From the NCBI GenBank assembly GCA_036897445.1, contig JAYMTL010000053.1, positions 1-64,000 on the forward strand: 64,000 bases of DNA. The letters are read 5' to 3'. Positions 1 through 13,300 of the stretch are shown in pieces. A program made the position numbers and the translations under genes. Numbering within the stretch: position 1 is the stretch's first letter; each line of letters starts with the position of its first letter. Origin of the DNA: Pelargonium tetragonum. Taxonomy: Eukaryota; Streptophyta; Magnoliopsida; Geraniales; Geraniaceae. Under the pieces are notes generated by a model, which had not been told where the DNA came from, did no database searches, and saw only the letters and a program-made list of their open reading frames with translations.

Positions 1-3000
1 CATTAACTAAATTTAAATAAGTCAAGAGAAAAGCTTTGAACTTTTTTTACTATCTCCTTTTCCCAATCCTATAGAGTATAAGGCCCCTTTCATTTTTTTA
101 TTAGAAGGTATGGGCCCCCTTATATATAAAAAAATTCGTAGTAATTAGATTGAGTGTAAAAAGGATTCCTAGTTATCGCTTATTTAAAGGCTACTCATAA
201 CAGAAGTTAAAGAAAAGTGGAGACTTGCCTAGAATAACTGACACAGATTTATTACAAATTCTGGTTTCATAGCTCTTTGCGATTCTCCTTTTAAAGTACT
301 GGTAAATATTCTTTTTAAGTACAGATTTAAGAAAAAGTTAAGCTTGCACTATTAAATAAACAATTTAGTAAAACTTATTAAAGTATAAACAGAAAAAATG
401 ATCCAGAGTCTTGAGTCTTTTCCCAGTCTACCTAGTTTTAACACAGAATAACGGAATGAACTAACCAGTAAAACAGATTGACAAAAGACATAGTTGTGCG
501 AAGGCTTTCTTCTATAGAGTTCAGCCTTTTCACAATGCAAGGTCCAAAACTTTTAAATATCTACGAGAGGGAACTAAGAGGATCCTTTTAGTTAGGGAAG
601 TCCTATGAAAAGAGTACAAGTCTATAAGCTATTGGTATAACCTACGTAATCCTAATCCATTAATAACAAGAATGAATAAGCTCTAATTAGAACAGAAAGT
701 TTATCTATTTCATTCAAAGTCTACAAATGCTAAACCCTAAAAAATGAAACTAAAGCCTTGTCCACGAAAAGAGAAGGGGACCGATCTGATAATCATTAAC
801 AATGTCATATGTAATCTCGTAAACAAAGTGAAATTTAAGAGAAAACTTTTAGTACAAAGTAGCTCCTATCCTAAGGGCTTTTTAAAGTTCCTTTAAAATT
901 CTTAAAATTTATATATAAAGGAGCCTGCTTTGGAATTGGATAAACTATTTTATACTTCCAGTCATTTTTTTTTTTGCAACAGGGCTTGATAAAGGAAACC
1001 CGTGTATAAAAGGTCTTGACTCTAAACTTGGATTCTTACTCGAATCAGGGCAGCTCCTACCTAGTTATGAAAAGTAACACAAAAAACGAAACTGATAATA
1101 ATAATATATCTTGTAGTTTCCTTAAAAATAGAATGTAGAATGAAAGAAAGGGTCTTTGAGCTTTTTGTATGTAAGAGCTCTTTATCAATAAGATAATAAG
1201 ATGTAGCTTTTGTTCCTTAATAGGACTAAAAAAGTAACGTAACATTAGTTTACAACAAATCAGATGAGTTTTGAAGTTTCTAATTTATAAAAAAGTGGGT
1301 AGGTAATGCAATTAAGTCGACTCTGATCTGAGAGAAGATCTTAAGGGGTACCCGTGCCAGCAATACTAGTCAATCTTTATATTTCCACAAAGATGAGTTT
1401 AATATTCAAAAAAGCATCCTTGAGCAGTTGCTTATCTTATATTTTGAGCAGTAAACTCGTGTTTATTCAAGCTAGAAAACCCGGTAAGTAACCCCTTCTT
1501 TACATTAGAATACCCTTTTGTTTCGCTAAGTTGTAGTGCATCACAGAAAGTAAGATTTTTATTACAGATAAAAAAACCTTTAAGAGTTTATACAACAAAT
1601 ATCTTTTTTGATCAAGCAAGTAGTATGAGTATCCCATTCGAAAAAATCTTGAGAAATTTCGGTAAATCTAAATGAAGTAAATCCCTCTTGTATTCTAAGT
1701 TTTAAATGTAACTATTATCTATGTAAGCTTTTGGTGAGTATATGTTTTCGCTATTTCCCTTCATTTACTCCAGAGTATTCTCAATACGATATTTTTATTT
1801 CACTTTGAAAAGTCAATTTGACTTTTTTTGTACGCGATATTGTCTTGAGTTTTAGCCCCCAGTTTCTGAGATTAAAGAGATTGAAAGCTATTATCTGGGA
1901 GTTTTTAGGGGCTTTTTTTAATAACAGTTTGTACAAGATCCGCGTTTATCAACTCTCTCTCTAAAACTTCTAACGCCAGAGTTCAGTTTTTCATTATGGG
2001 ACTCCTTTTTACTACGAAAGGAAAGGGTTCAACTAGAGTGTCCGTGAGGAAAGGCTCTATGCAATTCACTTTGGGTGGAGAGGCGTGCAGGGTAGAATGA
2101 TTTAGGGGTTTTCCTAAGCGTAACAAGCTTTGAAACAGGCACAACTTGAGCGGATAGTATTATTTATAAAAAGGTAAAAGAAAAAACTTAAATAGTAAAC
2201 CCGTAAAAAGTAGCAAAAAGAATAAAGATTTCCTCTTTTGTTTTGGTCGACCCCGTTATCTAGACTAGACAGAAGGTATCCCCTAGCAAGGATTTTACGT
2301 TTTTTTATAGCTACGCATTTAGGCCCGGTCTTTTTCGTACAAGTGCATACTCCTAAGATAAAAAAGTGTGCAGGATTCTGCCTTTGAATGGAGTTTAGTT
2401 GCCAAAAGGCCTGGGTCCAAATTACCCTCGTAGATTCAAAGGGGCTTTTATATTAGTCTGCCCCCGCTTGCAAATCTCTGCTTTTCATTTTCGTCAGTCA
2501 TACCTTCTACTACTCAAACTTTTTCCCTATTTCTTATTATATATTCTATTCTCGTACATTGGAAATCCATTAACTGGATTTCAACCTACCGGCTACCGGG
2601 CGTGTCTTTGTATAAGCTAAAATCCTTTATGAGTTTTTTGCAATTCTAGTAACTGGGTACACGATTTTCGAATATATTAGGTTATTATAGAACCTTTATT
2701 AAATTAAGGGCTTGTTGTACACTTTAAGGGAAAAATCATACTAAAAGGGGAGCGGTTCAATACAGGGTTACCCCCTAAAAATTATAGAAAAACTTTTTAC
2801 GAAATACAAGATATGGGCCCGCAGGGGTCGCCTGTGACAGGGTTTTTTCTTTTTACTACGATTCAAAGCTAAGAGTATTCTTAAAACAAACAGGAAAGGG
2901 ACATGAAAGTAACTGACTCTGTAACGACAGGCAAAAACATGTAACTGGTTGAAACTTTGCTTTTCTTGGGTATTTTTGCAAAAAGCTAGATTCGTATTTT

Positions 3001-5640
3001 TGAGTAAGAGAAAGGGACTCCTTTTATTTATACTTAAAAAAGGCAGGGAACACCCTATTTTGAGGGTTCTTCTAAATAGGATTTTATTAGAAACTTCTAT
3101 TTATGCTGCACTTCGCTTGTTAATGATATAAAGGCAAGCTTGCTTGTTTTTTCTTAATTTTAGTAAAAAATCTCCTTTTTCTGTAGGGGCCCTTGTCAAA
3201 AAAGCTAGTGTGGAAAAAGTAAGATTAAATTCCTGTAGACGTCTTCCTTATAAAGAGGGCCCTAAGTTAACTTTCAATCCGGGGCAATCTTAAGGCTGTT
3301 TTACCTAAAAAAGGAATCCCTCAAATTGGAAGGAAAACTAGGATATCTTCAACTCGTAACGCGTTTTGGGTTTTCCGGGTGCCTCCCGACCCTGGATGCT
3401 ATTATTAGATTGAGAGACTTTTTTAAGTCTCTTTATGAGTGAAGTTTAGAAACGAATTCGCCCGTCCTAACCTAATAACAAAAACTCTATATGATACATA
3501 CTAGCTAGCTAGATAGAACACTTAGCTTTGTTAATATCTATGAGTGGCAAATTTTTCTAAAGGGCTCCCCTTTTGTCGAGCTAAAGACTTAGTACAATAC
3601 CCCACGAAAATAAAAAGGATCCCATTCTGGTACAGAAAACTTCAAAAGGACCCTCCTCTTGAGAAAGATAAAAAATTTTTATTGTATAAGACTTTCTTAT
3701 ATTAACCCCTAAATTAAGAATATCAGGATAAAAAAAGAGCCTTCAGTGACCCATTTCTATAGAAGGTAACTTGCCGAATTGTCTTATTAAGGTTAGCTGG
3801 TAAGGATAAGCACTTCCTCGGGGTCTTTTTCAAGTAAAAGAGCTTCTATATCTATATAAAATTATCTTTTTATTTGAAGAGTCAGGTTTACTAATTACTA
3901 AATTGCAGTTCTATTTAGGTTTCTAATAAAAAGATTACGGAATTGATATTGATGCCTTTTTCTTCCTTTTTTTAGTTTAGTTTAGAAGGAGGTTTTTCGC
4001 TTAGTACAAAGAGATCTCGCAATATTTTAACAAGAACCAAAAGAATTTAGATGTACCTGTTGTTTTTTTTATAATGAATGAAGCAATTCTTAGTTATGTA
4101 AGTTTATAGTTAAATTCTTGAGCAATAAGGAATTCTAAAAGCAGTGCAAAGCTTTCTTCTATTTAGCTCAGGAGCTCTACCTAAAGTTCATTGGGAAGTT
4201 TGGGGTATTTGAAAAAGAGTCCCTTTTTGTATTAGTACTAGAGGAGGCCCCGCTGCTCCTAGCCGTAAAAAGAGTTTAGCCTAAAAGTCGATCCAATGTT
4301 TTACTAAAGCAATAACTAATTAGAATACCTGGCATAGAGGGGTCCTGTACTAATAATTAGGAGTTTTCGCTTTCGATAGAAATCCGGCGCAATCACTAAG
4401 AAAAGAAGGCTCCTAACCTAAAATGACTCAAGGCTCTTAGTACCCACTATCGGTTTTGGAACTGAAATTTAGGGGGTTAAAGTTTTTATCTCACGAGGCT
4501 TTATCTTATAAAGCAATGCGGGTAAGCCTTTTTGTACTGAGTTTAGGTAACGTGAATTCTCGGGATGAAGGGCTGAACTTTATACCTTGCCAAGCACCTG
4601 ATTTCTAGGTTATCCAGTAGTAGTAGTTTTATCATAACTTTTTTATTCCCAGTCCTTGCAACAAGTAAACCCTACCTATTATAAGTCTATAAAAGAGGAC
4701 TCGAGTCTAAATATAAAAAGGAATAAAGGACTCCTGTTCCAAGTTAGAATATTTTATCCTAGTAGCCGGGGCTTCCGTGGAAATTCTACAGACAATTTTT
4801 TTGTACAAAGTATAAAAGTATGATTAAGTTGATTGATCTACCCCGTTCAATAAAGGAAGCTCAGGCGTGTCAACTCTCCGAAGCATGCAAAGTCCTTGTA
4901 TTTCGTGTTACTCATCAGGAGAGAAAATTGAAAGCGATCCCTGTGCAAGATCTGAGGATTTTTGTGCTACCGTCCAAACGGAACTCAAAGCAAGATTATA
5001 TCGCCAAAAACCCCGCTTACTTGAATATACTGTACCGAGGCTTTTTTTATAAAAAAAGGGATTCAATCCTTATATATTAACTAGATTAACCGTCCGATAA
5101 CTGAAAGGAGATACACGATTATCCTATATATCATAATGGACTTTTGATTACAATGAAGACAGGAAACTGCTATAATCTTTATAGTGTTTTGAAAAGAAGT
5201 ATGAAAGCTGGCTTGAAACACTCACTTTTCCTGAAACTCCTCTACACTTTTGAGTTAATCGACTCTTGAAATGACACGACTCAGATAATCCTTTTTTTAG
5301 TGTAGAAAGTCCAGTTCGGAATCGAGCAATTCCCGTTCCTACGGATAATGTTAAAAAAGTATGATTATACTAATTCTTCTTTTAATCCCAAAAGGGCCCT
5401 CGCGTATAAAGGATGTTGTTAAATTTCCCTCAAACTTACCCGAATTTTTATTCAAGTCATTTGTTTGCTCTAATTTTATGCTATGGCAGTAACTTCTAGT
5501 AGCCCTTATCAATAAACCCAGAAGCAAGAAGAGTACACCTTAGAGATTTGTAGACCTAGATTCTTCTAGTACTCTCTATTCTTACTACATAAGATAAGTA
5601 ACTAAGACTGGACTATAAAATAAAAAAATCACTCTTAGAA
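1..5640. other. Anonymous A+T-rich spacer
   Basis: No gene is recognisable on either strand. All frames close within about 86 codons and none resembles a known protein. The stretch is A+T-rich and punctuated by short junctions of a G-rich purine run with a C-rich pyrimidine run, for example GGGCCC at 112, 2815, 3187, 3257 and 5394. A small terminator-like hairpin lies at 1808-1829. Otherwise nothing is seen. Confidence 0.7.
1808..1829 (+). terminator. Small hairpin followed by a T run
   Basis: The arms AAAAGTCA and TGACTTTT are a perfect 8-bp inverted repeat around a 3-nt loop, and the T run continues to seven T in total. The form resembles a factor-independent terminator, but the stem is A+T-rich and no gene lies upstream. 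Plant mitochondrial transcripts usually end at processed stem-loops rather than at such terminators, so a role is speculative. Confidence 0.3.
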
Positions 5641-7600
5641 GCTATCGCAGGAAAGGAAAGACACTAGCTATCATCCTATCTATGTCCCCTCTTTTTCTTG
5701 CTAATCCTATCTCCTACTCCTTCTACTCTATTGCTTTTCCTATTCGTCCTAATATCCTAATAATAAAGAAGTCAAACATACAAATCAAAGTCAACGAAAG
5801 AATCTAAATCTAGGTCTATGAATAAGTCAAAGAAAGAAGAGTACAAAGAAGGCAACCCTCTTTTAGCAAACTGGATTGAACCCTCGCACTCCCCTTTTTT
5901 CAAGATTTGATTTAACATTTATAAAAACCCTATCTCGCTCGGCTAATTACGAGCCCTTTGATTCACAATCTCTTCTATATAAGTGAATTCTTGTTCACTG
6001 CCTCTTTCGGAGGAATTTCTTACACTCTTACTTTTATGTATGTTTAGAGCGATCCTTTTTTTTTTTCGATTTCTATATAAACTTTCTAAAAAGATATTCA
6101 ATAAGGGAATACATCTAGATCTGGACGTACTACTGCTTCTACTACATCTTCCTTAACGATAAAGACATAACACAAGAAGACTCTTTCCTAAAACTCCTAA
6201 AAGCAACCAACTACTAACAACTATAATATTAAGGTGCGTTAGCCCTACCTCTACTTACTATTGACTATCTATACCTAGCTAACAAAAAGTCTTATACCTA
6301 CCCGCTTCCCTAGCTTACATACCTACTTAGCCTATTAGATAGGTATCGCCCCTACTCTTGCTATGTCTCCTACAACAGCTATGCCTAATACTCCTCTTCT
6401 TCTCCTAATCCGAACAATTAAGTCGAGTACAAATACAAGTCTAGGAAAGCCGCAACAAGGAACTCAAACCCAAAGAGGTATAAGAATCCGAACAAAGCAG
6501 CAAAGGTTAAATCGAGTAAGTCAGAGTAGAAGTAGATGTATTTGCGGGTGTCTATTCCTACGCTACCGGGTCTACTACAGATATCTCTAATGCAGAATCC
6601 AGGTCTAGCTCAAATCAAACAAGTAAGTCTATGAAATAAGAATACAAAACAAGAACAAGAGAAATTAAAGAAAGAAGAAGTTCCTGAGTTGGTTACGCTG
6701 TTTCATGTGTTATCCAGAGTAACCTAGTATACTATAGCGACCTTCTAAACTTGAGTTTTTAGTCGGTAAGGGATACATATTTCCTATGCTATTAAGGTTC
6801 GTATCCTCCTTATCGATAAGCTCCATAACACGTAAGGTACCTTATCTAAGAAAAACTATCTATACATACTTTTGCTGTAGTCTCTCTTACAATAATTAAC
6901 TAAAGGTATACCTCTTTTCTCTCCTGCTACCTCTCTACTAAAACTAGTACAATCTCTAACTCAAACGAAAGCAACAGAGTACAAGAACAAGAACTACAGG
7001 CTACACGATACAGAAGAAGAAGAGTGCAGTCATAGCTACAGGTATAGGTAGTCTATCTTATATGCCGGGTATGACGAGTACAAGTCAACCAATTAAAGAA
7101 GAGGGTACTAAGACTAAGTCGGTTAGGTCAAGGTCAAAAAGTTTAGGAGTAGTACAGAACCTAGGTCTAGGAAAGATAAGTCAAACAAAGAATGAAAACA
7201 AGTAAAAAAGTAAGCCGATGAATAAGAAAGCTCACGGTGTAGTTTTGTTATCCTTACTCTCTATTCTTACTACTACGACTATATAACCACGTAAACACAG
7301 GAACAAACTTTTCAAAGTAACTCCTCAAATAGGATCGCCCTAAACTTACTATCCAGAATGCTTAGAATCTCGATTATCACTGAGGGGTCAATTCATATAA
7401 GAGTGCTCTCTATACGACTGAGTTCACTTTCCTTTGCTAATGTCTTTCAACTTTCTTTAACTCTCATTCTTGACTTGCCCCTAAATAATCCCTTCTTTAA
7501 CTAACTAAAGCTCATAAAAAGCAATTCTTTAACCGGAATGGAAGTCAAATCATAAAAAAGAGGGGTCTAATCCCACAACAACGCTAGCACTAGTAGAATT

Positions 7601-7640
7601 AGGTCAAACTAGGAAAGATAGATCCTTGTAAAAACCCCTT
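7601..7640 (+). repeat. Repeat family A, partial copy
   Basis: This carries the family core AGGTCAAACTAGGAAAGATA, matching the central part of the copies at 7913 and 8251. The distal part with the AAGCAGCTAA word is not present. The boundaries are approximate. Confidence 0.4.
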
Positions 7641-7912
7641 GCTCTTTTTAGTCATACCCCGCTGAGCCTGCTTCTTCATAGCTTCTCCTTATGCATCCCC
7701 AAGAACCCCTGTTTACTTTAGATCAAAAAGATTTTCTTTATGATTTTCTTTATCCTATCTCTTTCTATTTCTAATATAAATTTGAAAATTTCCTATTGAA
7801 TGAGTATCCTCAAACTCGTCTTCCTATTCTTAAACCAAAGAGATTAGAAGTTGATTCTAGAAAAAAGCTTACCCCCGACCTTTTATTCAACTAAGAGAAA
7901 ACTTGACATATT

Positions 7913-8018
7913 ACGAAAGTAACAGGAAATCCCCAAAAAACTTAATAGGTGTAAAACTAGGAAAGACATCTCCCTACCAGAATTCCCTGCCTCGTTAAGC
8001 AGCTAACCTCTCAATTTG
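7913..8018 (+). repeat. Repeat family A, most complete copy
   Basis: Parts in order are ACGAAAGTAACAGG at the left, AAACTAGGAAAGACATCTCC in the middle, CTACCAGAATTCCCTG next, then CTCGTTAAGCAGCTAACC at 7991-8008. That last 18-mer is identical to 21172-21189, some 13 kb away, and nearly identical to 9621-9638. The same order of parts at different spacings shows these are diverged copies and not chance matches. The family is not one I recognise and it has no open frame of note. Confidence 0.6.
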
Positions 8019-8250
8019 AAAAAAGGAAAAGACAAACCTATACTTCAAGTCAACCAAGCAAAAGCTTTGATAGGCTCCTCTTTTTTACTTTTACCAGTCC
8101 TTTTGCTTTAGCTAGAGACAGAATACAATGCAAGATACACTTTTTTAAGACTCAGAAACCTGGATATCCCTACCCTTTAAGGCTCTTAACCCTGAAGCCT
8201 AGGAAATACCTGTATCTATACTTTGACTTCTTTTCAACTCTGTGGTATTT

Positions 8251-8326
8251 GGTCAGACTAGGAAAAATCTCTCCTTCTTTTTTCAATTTTGTTTACTAAA
8301 AACCTTGTGTAGCTAAGCAGCTAATC
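8251..8326 (+). repeat. Repeat family A, diverged copy
   Basis: GGTCAGACTAGGAAAAATCT followed by CTCC matches the centre of the 7913 copy, and TAGCTAAGCAGCTAATC at 8310-8326 matches its right end. The segment between is shorter and T-rich. Confidence 0.45.
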
Positions 8327-9510
8327 TTTTCTTTTACATTTTTACAGAAAACTCTACTTTCAATAACAACTATTTAGGATAACAAACCAATAGTCTTGTA
8401 GGAATCCCAAAGAGAAAGCTTCCTAACACAGAGGTAACCTCTCTACTTCAATGAAATAGCAACTACTTAATGAAATGAAAGACTCTCCAAGGAAGAAAAG
8501 TTAAGAAAAAGAGAGTACAGATCAAATATCATCCTGCTAAATTATCCAAAACCTCTATTATCGCCTATTAAGGTGCTATATCCGGCTGATTTCACAGTTT
8601 CTAATGTCTTTATTTAGAAGACTTCTATTGAGAAATGCTATACGCCTATCCTGGTTTGCCAGCTGAACTATCTGATCCCAAGTTGAGGTAAAACTTGTTT
8701 TACTCCTTACCAATTTACCTTGACTGCAATCCCTACTATATACGCTTTCAAATTCCCGGAAAACTTAATTAGTTAGTGAAGCAGTAGCCGATAAGAGAAA
8801 CTCTGCTTACCCAAGATATATCTATAAAAGGAACCAAAGTACTTTACAAAAAAAAGGCCTATTCGAGAAGAGTTTCTTACAAATTTTCTCTTGCAAAAAC
8901 TTCTTTTTACCCTTTCTTAGCTGGATTGGACTTTTATACATCCCCGCTATCCAACCAAAGTTACTTTTAATTATAATAGAGTAAGATAGAATACCAGCTT
9001 CCGCCTTACCTTATTTACTGAATTCTCTGTAAGAACTTGTTTAGAGAGAACTACCCATAGACTCATTCCTTCGTGCTCCTAGGAAACCCCCTCACTTTCA
9101 ATTTCAATCCTGCAGTTCAAATCAAATAGGAAACTGAATTCTCAAGAGTGCAGATCAAACCAGATAATGCTAAAATTTCTATTTAGATTAAAACGTCAAT
9201 TCTTTTTATAGTTTAGGTGCCTAGTCTAGTAACCTGGTTTATACCCGTTCGACCTCTTTAGAGAGAGTCTGGACTTACTATATCTTTCTTTATTTGCTTA
9301 CTTTAGAGCTTAGAGCCGGGCCCATCTTAGCCTAGTACTCTTTCAAAAGAAATTCTATCTACTACCTATGAATTCTTATTAGCTACTTTTTTCTATTACT
9401 TTACTTTAAAAAGCTCCCTTCGTGCTCCTACTAGAACCATTAATTAATAGGGTTTTGCTTAGAAATTGAGGGCCCTCTATACAAAACTAACTACTAAAAA
9501 GCTTTGCTAA

Positions 9511-9660
9511 GAAAGTAACAGGTTCTAACCCCAGAGCACCCTTAGTTCAGAATGGGAAAAGGATCTCCCTATCAGAATTAACCCTGACTCACTGCCCCCC
9601 TACGACTATAAGGACCTTGCCTCGTGAAGCAGTTAACCTATCGAGGAGTATCTGACAAGA
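9511..9660 (+). repeat. Repeat family A copy with T-arm-like left end
   Basis: The left end reads GAAAGTAACAGGTTCTAACC, the centre GGATCTCCCTATCAGAATTA, and the right end CTCGTGAAGCAGTTAACC (9621-9638), followed by a TCTGACAAGAG word also found, diverged, at the right of the 21028 copy (CCGGACAAGAG). The left end looks like a tRNA T arm (GGTTCNANNC), hinting that the family may include a tRNA-derived piece. Confidence 0.5.
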
Positions 9661-10320
9661 GAAACAGGAGTTTTCTTACTTTTCTGTTCCGTATAAGGGT
9701 CTCCTACTTTTTCTAAAACGGGCATAAAGAGCAAACTGCTGACTTGAATGAATTTCCTCCTGTACTTTATAGAACCCACCAATCTCTCTCTATCCGAAAA
9801 AGCATAAACTTCTGGTACTCGCCCTACCAACCCCTTATACTTATACAAATTGCCTATAAAATCCCCTTTCAAACCAAATTTTCACAGACTAAAAGCTATA
9901 CCTGAACCCTTTTTCACCGGCTCGTTCTTATTTACAATACCTTCGACTCCTTATTAATTAGTATATAGTATAAACTCCTTTTACTTGATACCCTTACTTG
10001 TCTTAACTTAAGAGCTTCCCTTCTATTCTATGGACTCGGCTCATAGCTATCCTCTTCTTAATTGCTTATTGATTGACCTACTTCCAAATAAAATTCACCT
10101 TAGATTAGAATGAGAACTAGATACGGAAGCAATAGGGCAAGGAACCCTCACTCAAATTATCTTATCCCCACAAGTCCCATTAAACTAAGCGAGGCGGAAA
10201 CCCATAGAATAGAATAAAGGAATTCCTACTTTATAGAATCTATTTTAGGTGTCCGTGTAACTGGAAAAGCCTTTCAGATAAAAAGATAAGAAAATATATA
10301 GAGTTTTTCTCCCACTCTCC

Positions 10321-13300
10321 TACTTTATTAAGGAAAAAGAATCGAAGAGAAGAAAGGTCTATCCCATTTCCATAAGAATATTAACAAGAAGACTCAGCAG
10401 ATGCAGGTGTCTATAGAGCTGTTGTTTCTAGGTTTTCAATTCCAGGTGGTTACAGGCTAGAAGAGTAAAATGCCGTGCTGACTTAAGAAGTATAAATGCA
10501 TATATATAAAGTCTTAAAGGGGAGGCCCTACTCCTTAGAAAAACCCGCTTTCAATTCAAGAGGACTTAAATCCTTTTTTTAAGAAAACAAATTTTATATA
10601 AGGGCCCTTTCCTGCTGCCGGTTTCATATCAATAATGCCTAACTCAAGGAGAAGCACAATCACAGTACTTTAACTTTTTCGCTGTAAATCGCGGGTCCCT
10701 TCCCTTTACGGGCAGTACTTCTCTTCAAATCTTATTGAGTTTTTGCTTCAACTCTTTCTCTCTCTTGTTTCATTTTTACAGGAATACCTCAAAGCTAAAA
10801 GCAAGATTCTAAGAGTCAAGGAATTTTGTAATCAAGGAGTTGTCTATACTTTTCCTTTCCTTACTATCGGAGCTGCTCCTGCCGAATCCAGGGAGTCTTT
10901 TTATCAATATTATAGGAATTCTAAAACAAAAGAAGCTTTTTTAAGATATTTCCTTAGTTAAAAATTTGAAAGTAATAAGGTAAAGAGCGCTTCTAAGAAT
11001 TTGAATAGAAATGACACAAGTGAGCTCCTAAAAGAGGAATCTCGTGAATATCTCTTGTCTAGACACTTTTATTCTCTTGTAGTAAAAACATAAAAATGGA
11101 GACGAGAGGTGACCAAACCCCGTTATAACGTACGAAAATGGCCTTACAATTTGTTTTGAGAATCGTCGTAAGTACTGGTTCCGGGGTTTAAGACTACTTG
11201 ACTATGTCACAAGCTAAGCCAGCATCTTGAAATAGAAAGAAGGGATTTGTGTAAGTAAGGTTTATAGAATGCCTATATTAGAGATCTAAACGTAAGGCGC
11301 TTTCAAGTCTTTCAGCAGGAAGAGACCCGATACATTGGGATGTAGATTACTCTCGATCTACGTGAATCGAAAAATTCCTAATAAACAGGCATCCTATTCG
11401 AACTGTTGTAACACAATTGTTATACAGTTACAGTGTTAAAGGTTAGGAGGAATTCGTGTATTTTGAGGGGGAACCTACCGTGGATTGTGGGAAGTGCAGG
11501 CCATAAAAGTCTTTCTACCGCTCTTTCCGAAGCTAAATTTCTTTTATTGAGATTTTTCAAATTAGACTTGAGGGGTATTATTCAGTAAAGAATTTTTCTA
11601 CTCTTTTTAAACAGGGTTTGAGTGATTTTAGGATGTTAAAAGGACCCGCCTAAGTTGCTTAAGCAAGGTTAAGAGTTCTACAGGAAGTTCGCTGGGCTTT
11701 ATTTAGGCTAGGCCCAAGTTTGTCGAAAGTAGATGCATATAGTAAATCCATATCATATTAATTTATGAAATTTAGTATTAGTCTTTATTTTGGTTAAGGG
11801 ATTAATCTAAATTTGTTTATCTCTAATATATAAACACCTGTATTCCCTTAAAAGGGTATATGACTTGAATGCGAGTAAATTCTTGCTGTATCCCTTAGAA
11901 AAGAACTTAGATAAAGCTAGGTACCGCTCCGTATTTAAATATCCAGTGGAAACACCCCTTGTTTTGAGAAAATTTCACAGACATTTTAAGGTTTTACCGG
12001 GGCTTTTTGTGGAAAAAGCTTCCTTATTACCAAGGCAAAATCAAATTCATTTCGTTTTCTAGAGCTTCCTTTATCTATCCCGAAGCTGCTAGTCTTGTAG
12101 GTTCAATTCTTAGCTGATTATTTTTAGCAAAAGCACGGGTTATAAGTTCACCTTTTGCGGTAAAATCCTGTTAGTTTGTTCCGTTGTTCTTTGAAGCCGA
12201 TCCTTGTAAGAGCCTCTAGTACAAAGCTTTCGTTAAGGAGTTTCCGCATTTTATTTCCTCAAGAGGAAAGTCAAAAGAGTCTTTCTTGTTTTTGGAAATC
12301 GTCTTAGTTTAACCGGTAAAATATGCTTATAGAAACTTCCAGCAATTTGGGGAGTATTGTAATTAAAAAGGGTCATACCTAGTATTACTTTAATTGAGAA
12401 TAAAGGCTAAATCAAATTTACTATAAATTTAAGTAAATGTAACAAAAAAGTACTGAATAACTGGCTTAATAAGGGGGGCCCTAGTTTACAATCAAGATTA
12501 AATACCAGTATTTACCGGGCAAATTACAAGGATAAGGTAAGCCTTTAATTTATCTAGCGCCTTTCAAAACCCTATGCAAAAGTCTTCCTTATTAAAGCTC
12601 TTTACACCCTCCTGCCTGAAGTAGAGCCTCCTGATAAGTTTGAATCCTTAGACAGCCCCTTTTGGAGGGTATTCCTGTAAAAAACTCTTTAATAAGACTA
12701 AAATAAGGAGGAATAGAAGAGTGTGAAGTATCTTGTAAATGCCCTACCCGCTTTAAGTACAACTAAATCTATTAGAATTTAAATATAAATAGAAGCTCAA
12801 CCTGGGATTACATTTATATACAATAAAGGGTTTAAAATACAAAAGAAACTGCTCTTCAACCGCCCTAACTCTGCACGTATAATACTGAATTGAACTCAGC
12901 AAGCCCCCGGATTTGTTCTTCCGGCTTCCCTGAAACTTAATTTGAAAGGGGATCCTTGGTGAAAATGTAACATCGTTCATCGAGGAACCCGGGAGTACAT
13001 ATTTGTATAAAAAGTTCTAAACATTACCCGAAGTAAATGGAATTTCTTTTTTGAAAAGCCAAATTACTTAGATAGAAGAACCTTTTATCTTGTTAATTAT
13101 TAGTATGCGCTCTTAATCTGCAGAATAGGGGCAATAAAGTATGAATCCATTAGTATTAGATAGTATTGAGCAAAGTTTTAAAAATTCAACATAAGTGACA
13201 CGGGTTCGAGTCGTTTTAGACACAAGATTTAAGGGAAGAGATTAAGAAAAAAAAAACGAAGAACCATAAGAGAATAAGATACGAATCAGGAGAACTTTGA

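Larger units (their letters stand above)
5640..10320. other. Compositionally distinct block with dispersed repeats
   Basis: The texture changes here. C/T-rich stretches (for example 5680-5760) alternate with A/G/C-rich stretches poor in T (5760-5870, 6410-6540, 7080-7210), and words such as AGTACAA, AAGTCAA and CTAGGAAAG recur. GGG/CCC clusters are rare before 9.3 kb. No coding region is seen. At least four diverged copies of one repeat lie inside (7601, 7913, 8251 and 9511), and a related copy sits at 21028. It may be an insertion of separate origin or an older expanded repeat array. Confidence 0.5.

Noticed and set aside
1346-1362. GTGCCAGCA, as in the small-subunit rRNA core
   Set aside because: The match stops after nine bases; the expected CCGCGGTAA continuation is missing.
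3498-3515. CTAGCTAGCTAG-type run
   Set aside because: Very short tandem tetramer with no further structure.
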